NCBI RefSeq assembly: GCF_009687845.1
Contig: NZ_BLAD01000100.1
Span: 1-40,007, forward strand
Source: Acrocarpospora corrugata
GTDB lineage: Bacteria > Actinomycetota > Actinomycetes > Streptosporangiales > Streptosporangiaceae
Length of the DNA: 40,007 bases
Direction: 5' to 3'
This document shows positions 25,855-33,524 of the stretch, one piece after another. Each line of letters begins with the position of its first letter. Within the stretch, counting starts at the first letter, position 1. The position numbers and the translations under genes were made by a program. The notes under the pieces are model-generated. The model ran no database searches, was not told the origin of the DNA, and was given only the letters and a program-made list of their open reading frames with translations.

Positions 25855-25878
25855 AAAATGTGAGATAGGTCACATTTT
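25855..25878. repeat. 9-bp inverted repeat at the end of the integrase remnant
   Basis: AAAATGTGA (25855-25863) and TCACATTTT (25870-25878) are perfect reverse complements with a 6-base gap. The reverse-strand stop of the integrase remnant lies inside the second arm. It could be a terminator (ends in AAAA/TTTT in both directions) or an operator. Confidence 0.6.
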
Positions 25879-26280
25879 GAATAGTACGTCGCTTACGGTC
25901 AGGTGATCGCGATTCCTCTGCCAAGTGCTGCAATCAGTTCCAAAGTGCTTTGCCATCCGCTTGGCGGCGTCTCGCGCCATCGGGGTAGCCACGTGCGTAT
26001 ACCGCTGGGTGACCCGGATGTCGGAGTGACCGAGGACCTCCATCACGGTCCGTACATGTACGCCCATGTCGATCCCTCTTCGGACAGGTACTCGCATGTC
26101 GGAGCACCCTTTCGGACACGGATTCTCGACCACCGGGCAGACGTGACCGCGTTTACGGCAGGCCTTCGCACACCTGTCGCGGTGCCGATGCTTCTCACGG
26201 TTCTTGGGGCAAGGCGTCGCATGCTTGCCCTCAAGTAGCCGAGAAGAGGGCGTTGGCTTGCAGGGGCAGCAGAGTCGCTG
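25870..26280 (-). pseudogene. Tyrosine integrase remnant
   Basis: The reverse-strand frame is open for 137 codons from just after a stop at 26283-26281, with no credible start. Its end (VHVRTVMEVLGHSDIRVTQR, then YTHVATPMARDAAKRMAKHFG) is the C-terminal box of phage-type tyrosine recombinases, including the LGHS motif and the catalytic Tyr in RYTHV. Before it is a Cys/His-rich stretch (CPKNREKHRHRDRCAKACRK, CPVVENPCPKGCSD) like the insert seen in some actinomycete integrases. The segment between, which should hold the Arg of the first box and HxxR, is missing. The gene is therefore truncated at its 5' end and internally deleted, so inactive. Confidence 0.75.
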
Positions 26281-26302
26281 TTACTCAGACAGCAAATAGA
26301 TG

Positions 26303-27886
26303 TCAGGTGTCCCGCAATTGCCTCAGCAGGGCCTCGCGGTCGAGGTCGGTCATAAGCGTCAAGTTGTAGAGATGTTCAATGGCTGCTCGCCTGCTTACAT
26401 GGAGCCGCTCGGCGACTTCGCTGATACTGTGATAGTCGGTGATGGGATCAGGCAGATCGGCGATTGCTTGCTGCACTAGATCGATCGGCATCAAGAACAT
26501 TGCTGCGAAGGCGTTTGCCCGGCGCTCTACCACCTCTGGCGCCCACGGGCCGCTTGCGATTGCAAGTTTCCGTCCTCGTGAACGATCAAATAGCAGATGG
26601 CACAGCTCGTGAGCCATGCTGAAACGTTTCGCATTGAGCGAGTCATAGAAGGGGGAGTTCGTGTTCTGAACGACAGTGGCCCGAATCTCTTTGCCTACTA
26701 TGGCGCACGCTCGGATGTTGTGGTCTTCAAGGCCAAGGGAGATGACGGCCACGCCGAGATGGCTCAACAGTGCTTCGATGTCAACATATTGCTCAATAAA
26801 CTTGGGTGGAATTTGATCAAGGACTTCTTCGGCCAGGTCATATCCCTGCTCCCACGCCGGGCTTGACAGATCAGGGGTCGCATCTTTACATAGGCGATCC
26901 AGGTTGGGGACCGTATCCTGCGTAGTCTGCTGATCGATCAGCACTCTTCCGAGAGTTTCGATGTCCTTTTGTGTCACCGTAGGCGACACCGAACTGAAGA
27001 GGAGGGCCGCATGAGACGGGTCGACCACGGTCAGTTTCGTGCTCTGGCTTGAAAAGGCCGGCCCGGTCGCGTCGGCGCCAAGCTGGCGAAGGCTCTTCAT
27101 GATCTCGGCCCACCTGGCGCTTAGAATGAGGTGTTCCGCCTCGCTCTCAAGCGGGTAAGAAGCCGAAGAAGCCATGCGAATACCGGCTAGCCAGGCAAGT
27201 CTTTCATGTTCTTGATCGGGCATTTCCAGTCTTTTGAGGCGGTTGGCCAGAGCGGCTATTCGGCTGCTGTGAGGCATGCGCTCGCACAGATATTCAGCTG
27301 CTTCCCGAGTGACCTTGAACAGCGGGTCGGCGACTTGCCGCGGTGTAAGCAACGCGGCGCCGCTGGTTGCACTGTAGCGAAACCCTCCAACAGTTCCAGC
27401 CAGTGGTTCGTCGTTCCAGCTCAATTCAATAAGGTCATTCAGGCGGCGTATCACAACATTTGGCAGTAGGCCACCATCGCGTGCCGAACGAAGGGCGTGA
27501 CGACTGTGCCAATCATACCAGTTCTGTTCCCAAATGAGCGTCTCGGGTTCTCCGGCGAGGGCTGGCGCATTACGCGTCCCGGCCAGTGCCTTGGCCGCTG
27601 TTTCTCCGTTTCTGTTGGGCAGTTTCTCCTCATGCAATATCGCATTCCAGTTGTCTGCGATCCACTCCAACACCGATAGCAGATACCAATGGGAATGCTG
27701 GAGAACTTCACCCTGATCGACGTGTGCGCATAGATTCTCACCGCCGACCCACAGTTGCAGTGCACCCCACGACATGGTTTCCTCTGGCGTGGCTGCCGCT
27801 CCACGGTGAGGGTCGTCGATGAAGCTGATTCGGATGGCGAACAAATCCGTGTTGCCGTCGAACTTCTCCCAATGGATCGTCATCAC
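26303..27886 (-). CDS. ImmA/IrrE-type metalloprotease with long N-terminal domain
   Basis: This is a 527-residue protein. The C-terminal third is an ImmA/IrrE (COG2856) metallopeptidase domain: MAHELCHLLFD gives the HExxH zinc site (His426, Glu427, His430), and ERRANAFAAMFLMP supplies the third ligand region. It ends with a helix-turn-helix-like stretch (SISEVAERLHVSRRAAIEHLYNL). The first ~300 residues (IHWEKFDGNTDLFAIRISF, several Trp, WSLL..) do not match a family I know. ImmA/IrrE proteases typically cleave a partner repressor or regulate gene expression after stress or phage induction. Its start overlaps the stop of the upstream 115-aa gene (ATGA), so the two form one translational unit. 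Low-GC-type codon use compared with the neighbours suggests acquisition. Confidence 0.88.
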   Translation of the reverse strand: MMTIHWEKFDGNTDLFAIRISFIDDPHRGAAATPEETMSWGALQLWVGGENLCAHVDQGEVLQHSHWYLLSVLEWIADNWNAILHEEKLPNRNGETAAKALAGTRNAPALAGEPETLIWEQNWYDWHSRHALRSARDGGLLPNVVIRRLNDLIELSWNDEPLAGTVGGFRYSATSGAALLTPRQVADPLFKVTREAAEYLCERMPHSSRIAALANRLKRLEMPDQEHERLAWLAGIRMASSASYPLESEAEHLILSARWAEIMKSLRQLGADATGPAFSSQSTKLTVVDPSHAALLFSSVSPTVTQKDIETLGRVLIDQQTTQDTVPNLDRLCKDATPDLSSPAWEQGYDLAEEVLDQIPPKFIEQYVDIEALLSHLGVAVISLGLEDHNIRACAIVGKEIRATVVQNTNSPFYDSLNAKRFSMAHELCHLLFDRSRGRKLAIASGPWAPEVVERRANAFAAMFLMPIDLVQQAIADLPDPITDYHSISEVAERLHVSRRAAIEHLYNLTLMTDLDREALLRQLRDT

Positions 27887-28230
27887 CCACGCTGCCTAGC
27901 ACGCCGGACGGTTCGGCGGGTCACCTTGCCAGAAGCGATCCAGTCGGCGACGAGGCGAGGAGGGACTTCCTCCCATCCGACTGGGTAACCGTGCCACTTG
28001 CCCTCGATGTGCTCCTGCGCACAGTAAGCCTCGGTGCCATCAGTCGCGTATCGCTTGCAGCCCGTGAGGTCACTCTCCTGCAAGAGCCCTGGGCCATCGG
28101 CATAGGGTGGACATATGGAGCCGTGACGTCCCGGAGTCGGGATCGGCTTGTGCTTCGGGTTCGGCTCGTAGATCAGAACCGGTGTGATCACTTGATCAGG
28201 AGCGGGTTCTTCTAGATCACTGCCGCTCAT
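27883..28230 (-). CDS. Small Cys-containing protein coupled to the metalloprotease
   Basis: This is a 115-residue protein. The N-terminus is acidic and Pro-rich. A core starting YEPNPKHKPIPTPGRHGSIC, then LLQESDLTGCKRYATDGTEAYC, QEHIEGKWHGYPVGWEEVPP and a basic C-terminus follow. Three Cys and several His could bind a metal. Similar small proteins occur, from memory, near actinomycete mobile elements, without known function. It has GGAAGG seven bases before the ATG. Its stop overlaps the metalloprotease start by four bases. It may be the protease partner (antitoxin, repressor or substrate), but this is inference. Confidence 0.75.
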   Translation of the reverse strand: MSGSDLEEPAPDQVITPVLIYEPNPKHKPIPTPGRHGSICPPYADGPGLLQESDLTGCKRYATDGTEAYCAQEHIEGKWHGYPVGWEEVPPRLVADWIASGKVTRRTVRRARQRG

Positions 28231-28249
28231 GATGCCCTTCCGTGATCAC
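28184..28249 (-). promoter_or_regulatory. Two GTGATCAC palindromes around the start of the operon
   Basis: GTGATCAC occurs at 28184-28191 (inside the start of the 115-aa gene) and 28242-28249 (upstream of it), 58 bases apart. A pair of identical palindromes flanking the start codon could be an operator for the operon. Confidence 0.4.
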
Positions 28250-28616
28250 AGAGTTAGCCCAAGTGTGTCCCCTACACCAGAATGATAAACGAGGCGAGTC
28301 CATCGCCACCGGGTTGCCTCGCAGGGCAGGGTTGCGGACATCAAGTGCGCTTCACCGTCGTGTCCCGACGTGCGCGGTAGCGGACCGACACCGGCTGGTC
28401 CGGCACGGTTGCGCCAGAGTCGTGCTGCAGTCCGCTTCCGTCGTTAGCTTTTGCTTCCCGTAACCGTGAGCGCCTTCGGCCTCGCCGTCCCGGTGGCACG
28501 CCGACAGGCCGCACGCGGGACGGAATGCGCAGGTCCGCGGGGGTGCGCCGGGGCACGGCGGGGCGCGGAGCGGTACAGCGGGGTGGCTGGACGGAACCGG
28601 CCGGGTTCGCTCGCGG
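28250..28616. other. Gap without a recognisable gene
   Basis: No frame on either strand is convincing. It contains the promoter region of the 115-aa gene and the 3' flank of the NicO gene. A short palindrome GAACCGGCCGGGTTC near 28595 could be a weak terminator. Confidence 0.35.
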
Positions 28617-29519
28617 TCACGCGGTGAGCACGCCGACGGCCGCGAACAGGTAGAGGCAACCGCCGAGCGACACCGCGACGCCGGCGACGGCGGGGAGCCA
28701 GCCAGCCACCGCGGCGGCCGGCGACCAGTTGCGGGCGCGCCGGGCCAGCAGCCCGCCACCCTTGATCGTCACAACGCCGACGGCGGTCAGGGTGGCCGCC
28801 ATGCCCACCCCGAACGCGATCACCAGCACGACGGCGTCCAGCGCTCGCCCGGTTAGCAGCCCGCTCACCAGCACGATGAAGGCCGACGGCGAGGGCAGCA
28901 GCCCGCCCGACAGGGCGAGCGCGACCAGCCCGCGCCGCGACCACGGATCGGTCGGCGACTGCGTCGCGACATCGCCGCGCGCCTCGCTGGAAACCGGCGA
29001 CTCCGGCTCGGCTCCGAGATGCCCGTGTCCGTGTCCGTGTCCGTGCTCGTGCCCGTGTCCGTGCCCACGTCCGTGCTCGTGCCCATGTCCGTGCCCATGT
29101 CCGTGCCCATGTCCGTGCTCGTGCCCGTGCCCATGGCTTGTCCCGCTTCGCCGCTCGCGCAGGTGGCGGTAGACGAGGTGGGCGCCCACGCCGATCACGA
29201 CCAGCCCGGCGAGCACCTGCAGCCAGGCGGTGATGCTCTTCGTGCCCAGGCCTGCGACGCCGCTGAGCCCCACCCAGGCGACCGCCAGCACCAGCACCGA
29301 GAAGGTGTGCATGACCGCCACGATCACCCCGAGCCGCACCGCGTCCCGGTACCGGCCGTGGGTGCCGATCAGGTACGCCGCGGTGATGCTCTTGCCGTGC
29401 CCGGGGGCCACCGCGTGCACTACGCCGACGCACAGCGCCACCGCCAGGACCAGCCAGAACGCCGCGCCGCCGTCGAACATCGCGATCAGGCGGCTGTCCG
29501 CCCCGCCCATCCCGTTCAC
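28617..29519 (-). CDS. NicO/RcnA-type nickel-cobalt exporter
   Basis: This is a 300-residue membrane protein. WLVLAVALCVGVVHAVAPGHGKSITAAYLIG is the family signature with HAVAPGHGK. Further segments are VMHTFSVLVLAVAWVGL, WLQVLAGLVVIGVGAHLV, LVALALSGGLLPSPSAFIVLVSGLL, VLVIAFGVGMAATLTAVGVV and WLPAVAGVAVSLGGCLYLF. Between segments 3 and 4 lies a loop of about 40 residues made of HGHGHE-type repeats, a metal-binding element typical of RcnA/NicO transporters. GTG at 29519 overlaps the stop of the upstream gene (GTGA); an ATG at 29510 is an alternative. Ni or Co transport is inferred from family. Confidence 0.9.
   Translation of the reverse strand: MNGMGGADSRLIAMFDGGAAFWLVLAVALCVGVVHAVAPGHGKSITAAYLIGTHGRYRDAVRLGVIVAVMHTFSVLVLAVAWVGLSGVAGLGTKSITAWLQVLAGLVVIGVGAHLVYRHLRERRSGTSHGHGHEHGHGHGHGHGHGHEHGRGHGHGHEHGHGHGHGHLGAEPESPVSSEARGDVATQSPTDPWSRRGLVALALSGGLLPSPSAFIVLVSGLLTGRALDAVVLVIAFGVGMAATLTAVGVVTIKGGGLLARRARNWSPAAAVAGWLPAVAGVAVSLGGCLYLFAAVGVLTA
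29021..29135. repeat. Short-period coding repeat (HGHGHE loop)
   Basis: About 19 near-copies of a six-base unit (GTGCCC / GTGTCC on the plus strand) encode the His-Gly loop of the exporter. Such tracts may vary in length by slippage. Confidence 0.8.
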
Positions 29520-30172
29520 GCCTGCCCGCCCTTCCGGCGCCGTACCCGCAGCAGCACGAGCACTCCGATGATCGCGGCCGCGGCGGCGGTGCCGGCGGCG
29601 ACGGTAGTCACGGCCGCGGTCGTGCCGCCGCCGGAGGCGGTGAAGCGCAGCCGGGTGGTCTGCTGGCGCGCGGTGTAGAGCGCCTGGGCCGGGGTGGCGG
29701 GCGTCTCGGCGGTGAGCATGGTCCGGTAGTTCTCGTCGAGGTCGGTGAGGGCGCTCACCGTGACGTCGAGGTCGACGGCCGGCCCGGGGCAGTCGAAGGC
29801 GAGCCGGGCGCCCTGGGCGACCAGCCGCTCCAGCGACTCCAGCCGGCCGGGGCACGGGGTGCCGCCCTGCGCGACGGTGATCCGGCCGAGCAGGTAGTCC
29901 CGGACCGCCGCGGACCGCTGCAGCTTCTGCTCGCCGGTGAGTGCGGTGGACACCGACCCGGTGGCGGGGTTCTCGAACGCGCCGACCGACTGGCCGAGCG
30001 CGACCCAGTCGTCCTCGGCGGCCAGCCAGGCGATCGCCACGTGCGAGCCGTCGACGCTGATCCGCGCGGTGGACGGCGGGCCGAAGGGATGAGCGGCGGC
30101 CGGCGCCGCCGGCACGGCGGCCACCGCCGCCCCGGCGAGCAGCGCGCCCGCCAGACGGGTACGGAAGGTCAC
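29516..30172 (-). CDS. Secreted, membrane-anchored partner of the NicO exporter
   Basis: This is a 218-residue protein. A signal peptide ends near PAAAHPFGPP. After it, the mature protein begins HPFGPPSTARISVDG, with an N-terminal His-Pro that could bind metal. Two Cys follow (TPCPGRL, FDCPGP). A C-terminal hydrophobic segment (AAAAAIIGVLVLLRV) and basic tail anchor it. AGGAG is five bases before the GTG start. Genes of this type precede NicO/HupE-like exporters in actinomycetes. Its coupled position implies a role in metal delivery or assembly. Confidence 0.8.
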   Translation of the reverse strand: MTFRTRLAGALLAGAAVAAVPAAPAAAHPFGPPSTARISVDGSHVAIAWLAAEDDWVALGQSVGAFENPATGSVSTALTGEQKLQRSAAVRDYLLGRITVAQGGTPCPGRLESLERLVAQGARLAFDCPGPAVDLDVTVSALTDLDENYRTMLTAETPATPAQALYTARQQTTRLRFTASGGGTTAAVTTVAAGTAAAAAIIGVLVLLRVRRRKGGQA

Positions 30173-30203
30173 GGGATCTCCTGTCGAGCTGGCCGGGATG
30201 GCG

Positions 30204-30255
30204 CGGGCCGCGCCCCGGTACCAATCCCGGAGGACCGGTACCGGGGCGGGCCCGC
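30204..30255 (-). terminator. Terminator hairpin after the metallophosphatase gene
   Basis: GCCCCGGTACC (30212-30222) pairs perfectly with GGTACCGGGGC (30237-30247); flanking GCGGGCC and GGGCCCGC extend the stem with one bulge, to almost 20 base pairs. It lies just past the reverse-strand stop at 30270. Confidence 0.7.
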
Positions 30256-30269
30256 ATCCGGTGGGGCTA

Positions 30270-31970
30270 CTACTTGACCGTGATCACCGGGCTGGTGATC
30301 TTCTGGGTGGCGCTCTCCAGGTACACCCGGTAGGTGCTGTCCTTGTTGAGGTCGGCCGGCAGCTTGAAGCCGTAGCTCAGCTTGCCCAGCGCGTCGGCGG
30401 TCTGGGTGCCGACGTAGGTCCGGCTGTCGTAGTCGCGGTCGCCGTTGCCGGCGTTCGCGGCCGTGCCCTTGGTACGGAGGAGGTAGACCTTCACCTTCTC
30501 GGCCGGGTCGTAGCCGAACGCGGTGGCGGTGAGCTGCTCACCCGGCTCGACACTGGTCTTGTCCACGGTGACCTGCTCGCCGGTGTTGCCGGTGCCGAGC
30601 TCGGTGACGGTGCGCTCACCCGCGTCGTTCTTGCGGATCAGGAAGCCGTCGTGGTGCTCGCCGTTGGCGTAGCGGGCCTCGAAGCGCAGCTGGTCCTTGT
30701 CGACGTCGATCATCTGGTACAGCTGCGTGTTCTCGCTGGTGCTGATCACCTCGCCGCCGTTGCCGGTCCAGTTCACGCCGCCGTTGAGCTCGTACATCTT
30801 GCCGCCGGAGACGGACACCACGTACGAGACGCCGTTGTGCGTGGTCGCGGACTGGCGGGCGGACTTCAGGTTGCCCCGGCCGTAGGAGTGGTCGTGGCCC
30901 TGCAGCACCAGGTCGACGCCGTACTTCTCCAGCAGCGGGGCCCACTGGGCGCGGACCACCGGGTTGTTGCGGGTGCCGGTGTTGGAGTAGACGGGGTGGT
31001 GGAAGGTCACCACGGTCCACTTGTTCGGGTTGTCCTTGAGCAGGCCCTCCAGCCACGCGGTCTGCTTGGCCATCAGGTCCGGGATGGACTGCACGTTGGT
31101 GTTCAGGCCGATGAAGCGCACGCCCTGGTAGTCCACGTAGTACGCGGTCTTGGCGATGTTCTCGGCGCCCGGGTAGTCGGTCCAGGCCGGGCCGTTGTCC
31201 GGGTACGGGAACTGCGGAACCCAGAACGAGGACAGCGAGACGCCGCTGTACTCGTGGTTACCGGTGATGGACAGGTTGTTGACCTGGCTGTCGATGAAGC
31301 CGCCGGCCTTGAACCACTGGCCCCACTGCTCCTCGCTGTTGGCGGAGTCGATGAGGTCACCGGCGTTGACGATCATCTTGGCCTGCGGCCGGTCGGCGAA
31401 CGCCTGGCGGAACACCCGGGGGACGGCCGAGTCGATGAAGTTCTGGGCGTCGCCGTAGTAGATGAAGGAGAACGGCTGGAAACCGGCGGCGGCGGTGGTG
31501 AAGTCGCTCCACTCGCTCCAGTTGGTGCCGTCGCCGACGCGGTAGGTGTACCGGGTGGCGGGCTTGAGGCTGGCGAACTCCACCGTGTGGTACGTCGAGG
31601 CGTACCCGAGGGTGGTGTTGACCGGGGTGCTCGACTGCGCCTTCACGTTGGTGACGGCGCCGGCGGCGGGGGCGACCTCGCCCAGCGCGCGAGGCGACTC
31701 CAGGATCTCGGCCTGGGCGAACTCGGCGGTGGTCTCGGCGCGCCAGGTGACCTTCTGGGACGAGGAAGGCGTGGCGGTCGGGGTGAGGATGACCCGGTCG
31801 GGCATCGGGGTGGGCTTGTGGATCTCGGCGGCGGGGAACTTCGGCGGTGCGGCAGCGCCGAACGCCATCGGGCTGACGGCCAGACCGCCGACGAGCAGCG
31901 CGCTGGCGCCGATCACGATCAGTTTGGCCTGCCGGGTCCGCAGGGACCAGGGTCGGGTGGCGTCACTCAC
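30270..31970 (-). CDS. Secreted purple-acid-phosphatase-like metallophosphoesterase
   Basis: This is a 566-residue protein. A signal segment (LIVIGASALLVGGLAVSPMAFG) is followed by a fibronectin-III-like N-terminal domain (RVILTPTATPSSSQKVTWRAE ... TRYTYRVGDG). The phosphatase domain has YGDAQ, NAGDLID, TGNHEY, TFHHPVYS and GHDHSYGRG, which match the metal-binding blocks of purple acid phosphatases. A further beta domain (LTATAFGYDPAEKVKVYL) closes the C-terminus. I start at GTG 31970 because AGGAG lies 11 bases upstream; GTG 31982 overlaps that ribosome site. It probably releases phosphate outside the cell from organic phosphates. A Pho-type control would be expected, but I see no clear Pho box. 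Confidence 0.92.
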   Translation of the reverse strand: MSDATRPWSLRTRQAKLIVIGASALLVGGLAVSPMAFGAAAPPKFPAAEIHKPTPMPDRVILTPTATPSSSQKVTWRAETTAEFAQAEILESPRALGEVAPAAGAVTNVKAQSSTPVNTTLGYASTYHTVEFASLKPATRYTYRVGDGTNWSEWSDFTTAAAGFQPFSFIYYGDAQNFIDSAVPRVFRQAFADRPQAKMIVNAGDLIDSANSEEQWGQWFKAGGFIDSQVNNLSITGNHEYSGVSLSSFWVPQFPYPDNGPAWTDYPGAENIAKTAYYVDYQGVRFIGLNTNVQSIPDLMAKQTAWLEGLLKDNPNKWTVVTFHHPVYSNTGTRNNPVVRAQWAPLLEKYGVDLVLQGHDHSYGRGNLKSARQSATTHNGVSYVVSVSGGKMYELNGGVNWTGNGGEVISTSENTQLYQMIDVDKDQLRFEARYANGEHHDGFLIRKNDAGERTVTELGTGNTGEQVTVDKTSVEPGEQLTATAFGYDPAEKVKVYLLRTKGTAANAGNGDRDYDSRTYVGTQTADALGKLSYGFKLPADLNKDSTYRVYLESATQKITSPVITVK

Positions 31971-32217
31971 GTCGAGCTTCACTCCTGAGGAAGTGGATTG
32001 CACCCCACCGAGGGAGCACGGTGGGATGTCCGAAATCCACGCAGATTCGGTTGGCCAAAGACCGGCCAGAACCTTGCCGCGAAGTGAACTGACGATCTTT
32101 CCTGCGCCGCTGTGAGCAACGTCACCCGAGGTCAAGCCGGGGAGCCGAGCCGTCATCCGGCCTCCGTACGGCTGACACCCGGCGTTGAGGTGATATTTCA
32201 CTTGATCCGCCAGTCTG

Positions 32218-32238
32218 GGGCGATCAGCATGATCGCCC
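32218..32238. promoter_or_regulatory. 9-bp palindrome upstream of the septum-formation-like gene
   Basis: GGGCGATCA (32218-32226) and TGATCGCCC (32230-32238) are perfect reverse complements with a GCA spacer, ending 16 bases before the ATG at 32255. It may be an operator or a translation-affecting hairpin. Confidence 0.5.
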
Positions 32239-32254
32239 GTCAGGACAGGTGTCG

Positions 32255-32749
32255 ATGACCGTAGCCCGGCCGCCCGCCCGCCGGCCGTTCCGCCTTCTGA
32301 CGATGGTGCCGGCCGTGCTGGCGCTCGGCACGCTCTTCGTCGCCCCGGCCACGCCGGCCGTGCACAAGGGCGACGACTTCATGACCCCGGGGACGACCGG
32401 AGTGCTCAACCTGGAGGCGGGCGAGTGCTTCACCGACCCGGAGTACTCCCCGGCGGCGGGCGAGGAGATCGTCCTTTACACGACCTGCGACCAGCACGCC
32501 GACAACCAGTCCTACGGCTTCGTGCACGCCGACGACGGGCGCTACGACCGCGTCGCGCTGGCCGCGTTCGGCTGGAGCAGCTGCGAGCGGGGGTTCGTGC
32601 ACTACTGGCCCGGTGCGGCGGGGGCCGAGCTGGACTACTACCCGATCCTGCCGACCGCCGAGACCTGGGCGGACGGCGACCGTGACATCATGTGCGTGGT
32701 CTACGACCCCCGCGGCGAACTGGCCGGCTCGATGCTGCCCCGGGCCTGA
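32255..32749 (+). CDS. Secreted septum-formation-family protein
   Basis: This is a 164-residue protein. The N-terminal hydrophobic segment (LLTMVPAVLALGTLFVAPATPAVH) is a signal peptide or anchor. The rest fits the septum-formation domain: NLEAGECFTDPE, YTTCDQHADNQSYG, SSCERGFVHYW, LPTAETWADGDRDIMCVVYD and LAGSMLP, with the paired Cys of the family. AGGA is nine bases before the ATG at 32255, whereas a GTG at 32249 sits too close. The family is named after a mycobacterial protein linked to septation; direct evidence is limited. It lies divergent from the phosphatase. Confidence 0.85.
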   Translation: MTVARPPARRPFRLLTMVPAVLALGTLFVAPATPAVHKGDDFMTPGTTGVLNLEAGECFTDPEYSPAAGEEIVLYTTCDQHADNQSYGFVHADDGRYDRVALAAFGWSSCERGFVHYWPGAAGAELDYYPILPTAETWADGDRDIMCVVYDPRGELAGSMLPRA

Positions 32750-32772
32750 CTCTTGTGCGGAAGAGAGGACAC

Positions 32773-33186
32773 CTACACCAGTGGCGGCGGGTAGCGGTGG
32801 ATCTCCGCTCGATGGCCCGTCGAACCGGCGAACTTGGCATCGTCGGTGAGCAGCGGCAGTTCCAGCAGCTCGGCCAGGGCGACGTACATGCCGTCGTAGG
32901 CGGTGAGGTTGTTCCGCAATTCCAGCACGCGAGGTTGGAGAGGCAGCATCGGATGGCGGACGATTCTGAGTTGGGCGTAGCGCTCCAGCATGATTCTGGC
33001 CCGCTCCTCGGAAATGCGTACCTCCGGTTTGCTGGTGATCACGTGACCGCGCACCACGGAAGCGATCTCGACGTCGATCAGGGCCGGAGCGTGTACTTTG
33101 CGGGCCAGTCTTTGACGAAGGAGGTCGTCGCCTTTCACGTTCGCCAGAAGGCGGAACACGATCGAGGCGTCTACGACCAAGCTCAC
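32773..33186 (-). CDS. vapC: PIN-domain toxin (VapC-like)
   Basis: This is a 137-residue PIN-domain protein. LVVDASIVFRLLA carries the first catalytic Asp; IDVEIASVVRG carries the Glu; YDGMYVALAELLELPLLTDD carries the Asp cluster. These acidic residues bind Mg and cut RNA in VapC toxins. GTG overlaps the antitoxin stop by four bases, the usual toxin-antitoxin layout. Convergent with the septum-formation gene. Confidence 0.92.
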   Translation of the reverse strand: MSLVVDASIVFRLLANVKGDDLLRQRLARKVHAPALIDVEIASVVRGHVITSKPEVRISEERARIMLERYAQLRIVRHPMLPLQPRVLELRNNLTAYDGMYVALAELLELPLLTDDAKFAGSTGHRAEIHRYPPPLV

Positions 33187-33407
33187 CGGCGCCCCTCGCG
33201 CATCGTCTCGCGTACGAAGTCGGGGTCGTACGGCACGGGTTCGTCGTTGGCGATCTTGGCCATTACTTCGTCCAATGCTGGAGCGGCCGCCTCCTCGTTC
33301 AAGAGATCACGTACGTAGGCGGCCAGCGATTTGCCTTCTCGCTCGGCGCGAGCCTTCAACATTCGCTCTGTTGCCTCGGGGACGTCTCGGATCTGAATGA
33401 TACCCAT
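33183..33407 (-). CDS. vapB: RHH antitoxin (VapB/FitA-like)
   Basis: This is a 74-residue protein. The N-terminus MGIIQIRDVPEATERMLKARAE and SLAAYVRDLL is the ribbon-helix-helix DNA-binding part of FitA/VapB antitoxins. The acidic C-terminus (DEVMAKIANDEPVPYDPDFV) should bind and block the PIN toxin. It overlaps the toxin start by four bases. Palindromes just upstream of its start are probably its operator. Confidence 0.9.
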   Translation of the reverse strand: MGIIQIRDVPEATERMLKARAEREGKSLAAYVRDLLNEEAAAPALDEVMAKIANDEPVPYDPDFVRETMREGRR

Positions 33408-33440
33408 GCAACCACTCTAGCATGCACATTGCATGCAAAC
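33408..33440 (-). promoter_or_regulatory. Toxin-antitoxin operator
   Basis: Two GCATGC palindromes (33420-33425 and 33431-33436), five bases apart, stand directly upstream of the antitoxin. A TTGCAT also occurs at the start codon. This resembles FitA-type operators for autoregulation. Confidence 0.55.
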
Positions 33441-33524
33441 TGGTTCCATCGTCTTCTCCTCGGCGGGCTCGTTATATCCGCGGCTTCGCTCACGAGGCGG
33501 TGATAAGTCCGTACGGAGCGCACC

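Noticed and set aside
29021-29135. Short tandem tract as a CRISPR-like or satellite repeat
   Set aside because: It encodes the His-rich loop of a NicO transporter in frame.
30198-31988. Plus-strand frame of 596 codons opposite the phosphatase
   Set aside because: Gly/Val/Asp/Leu-rich shadow of a gene with clear catalytic motifs.
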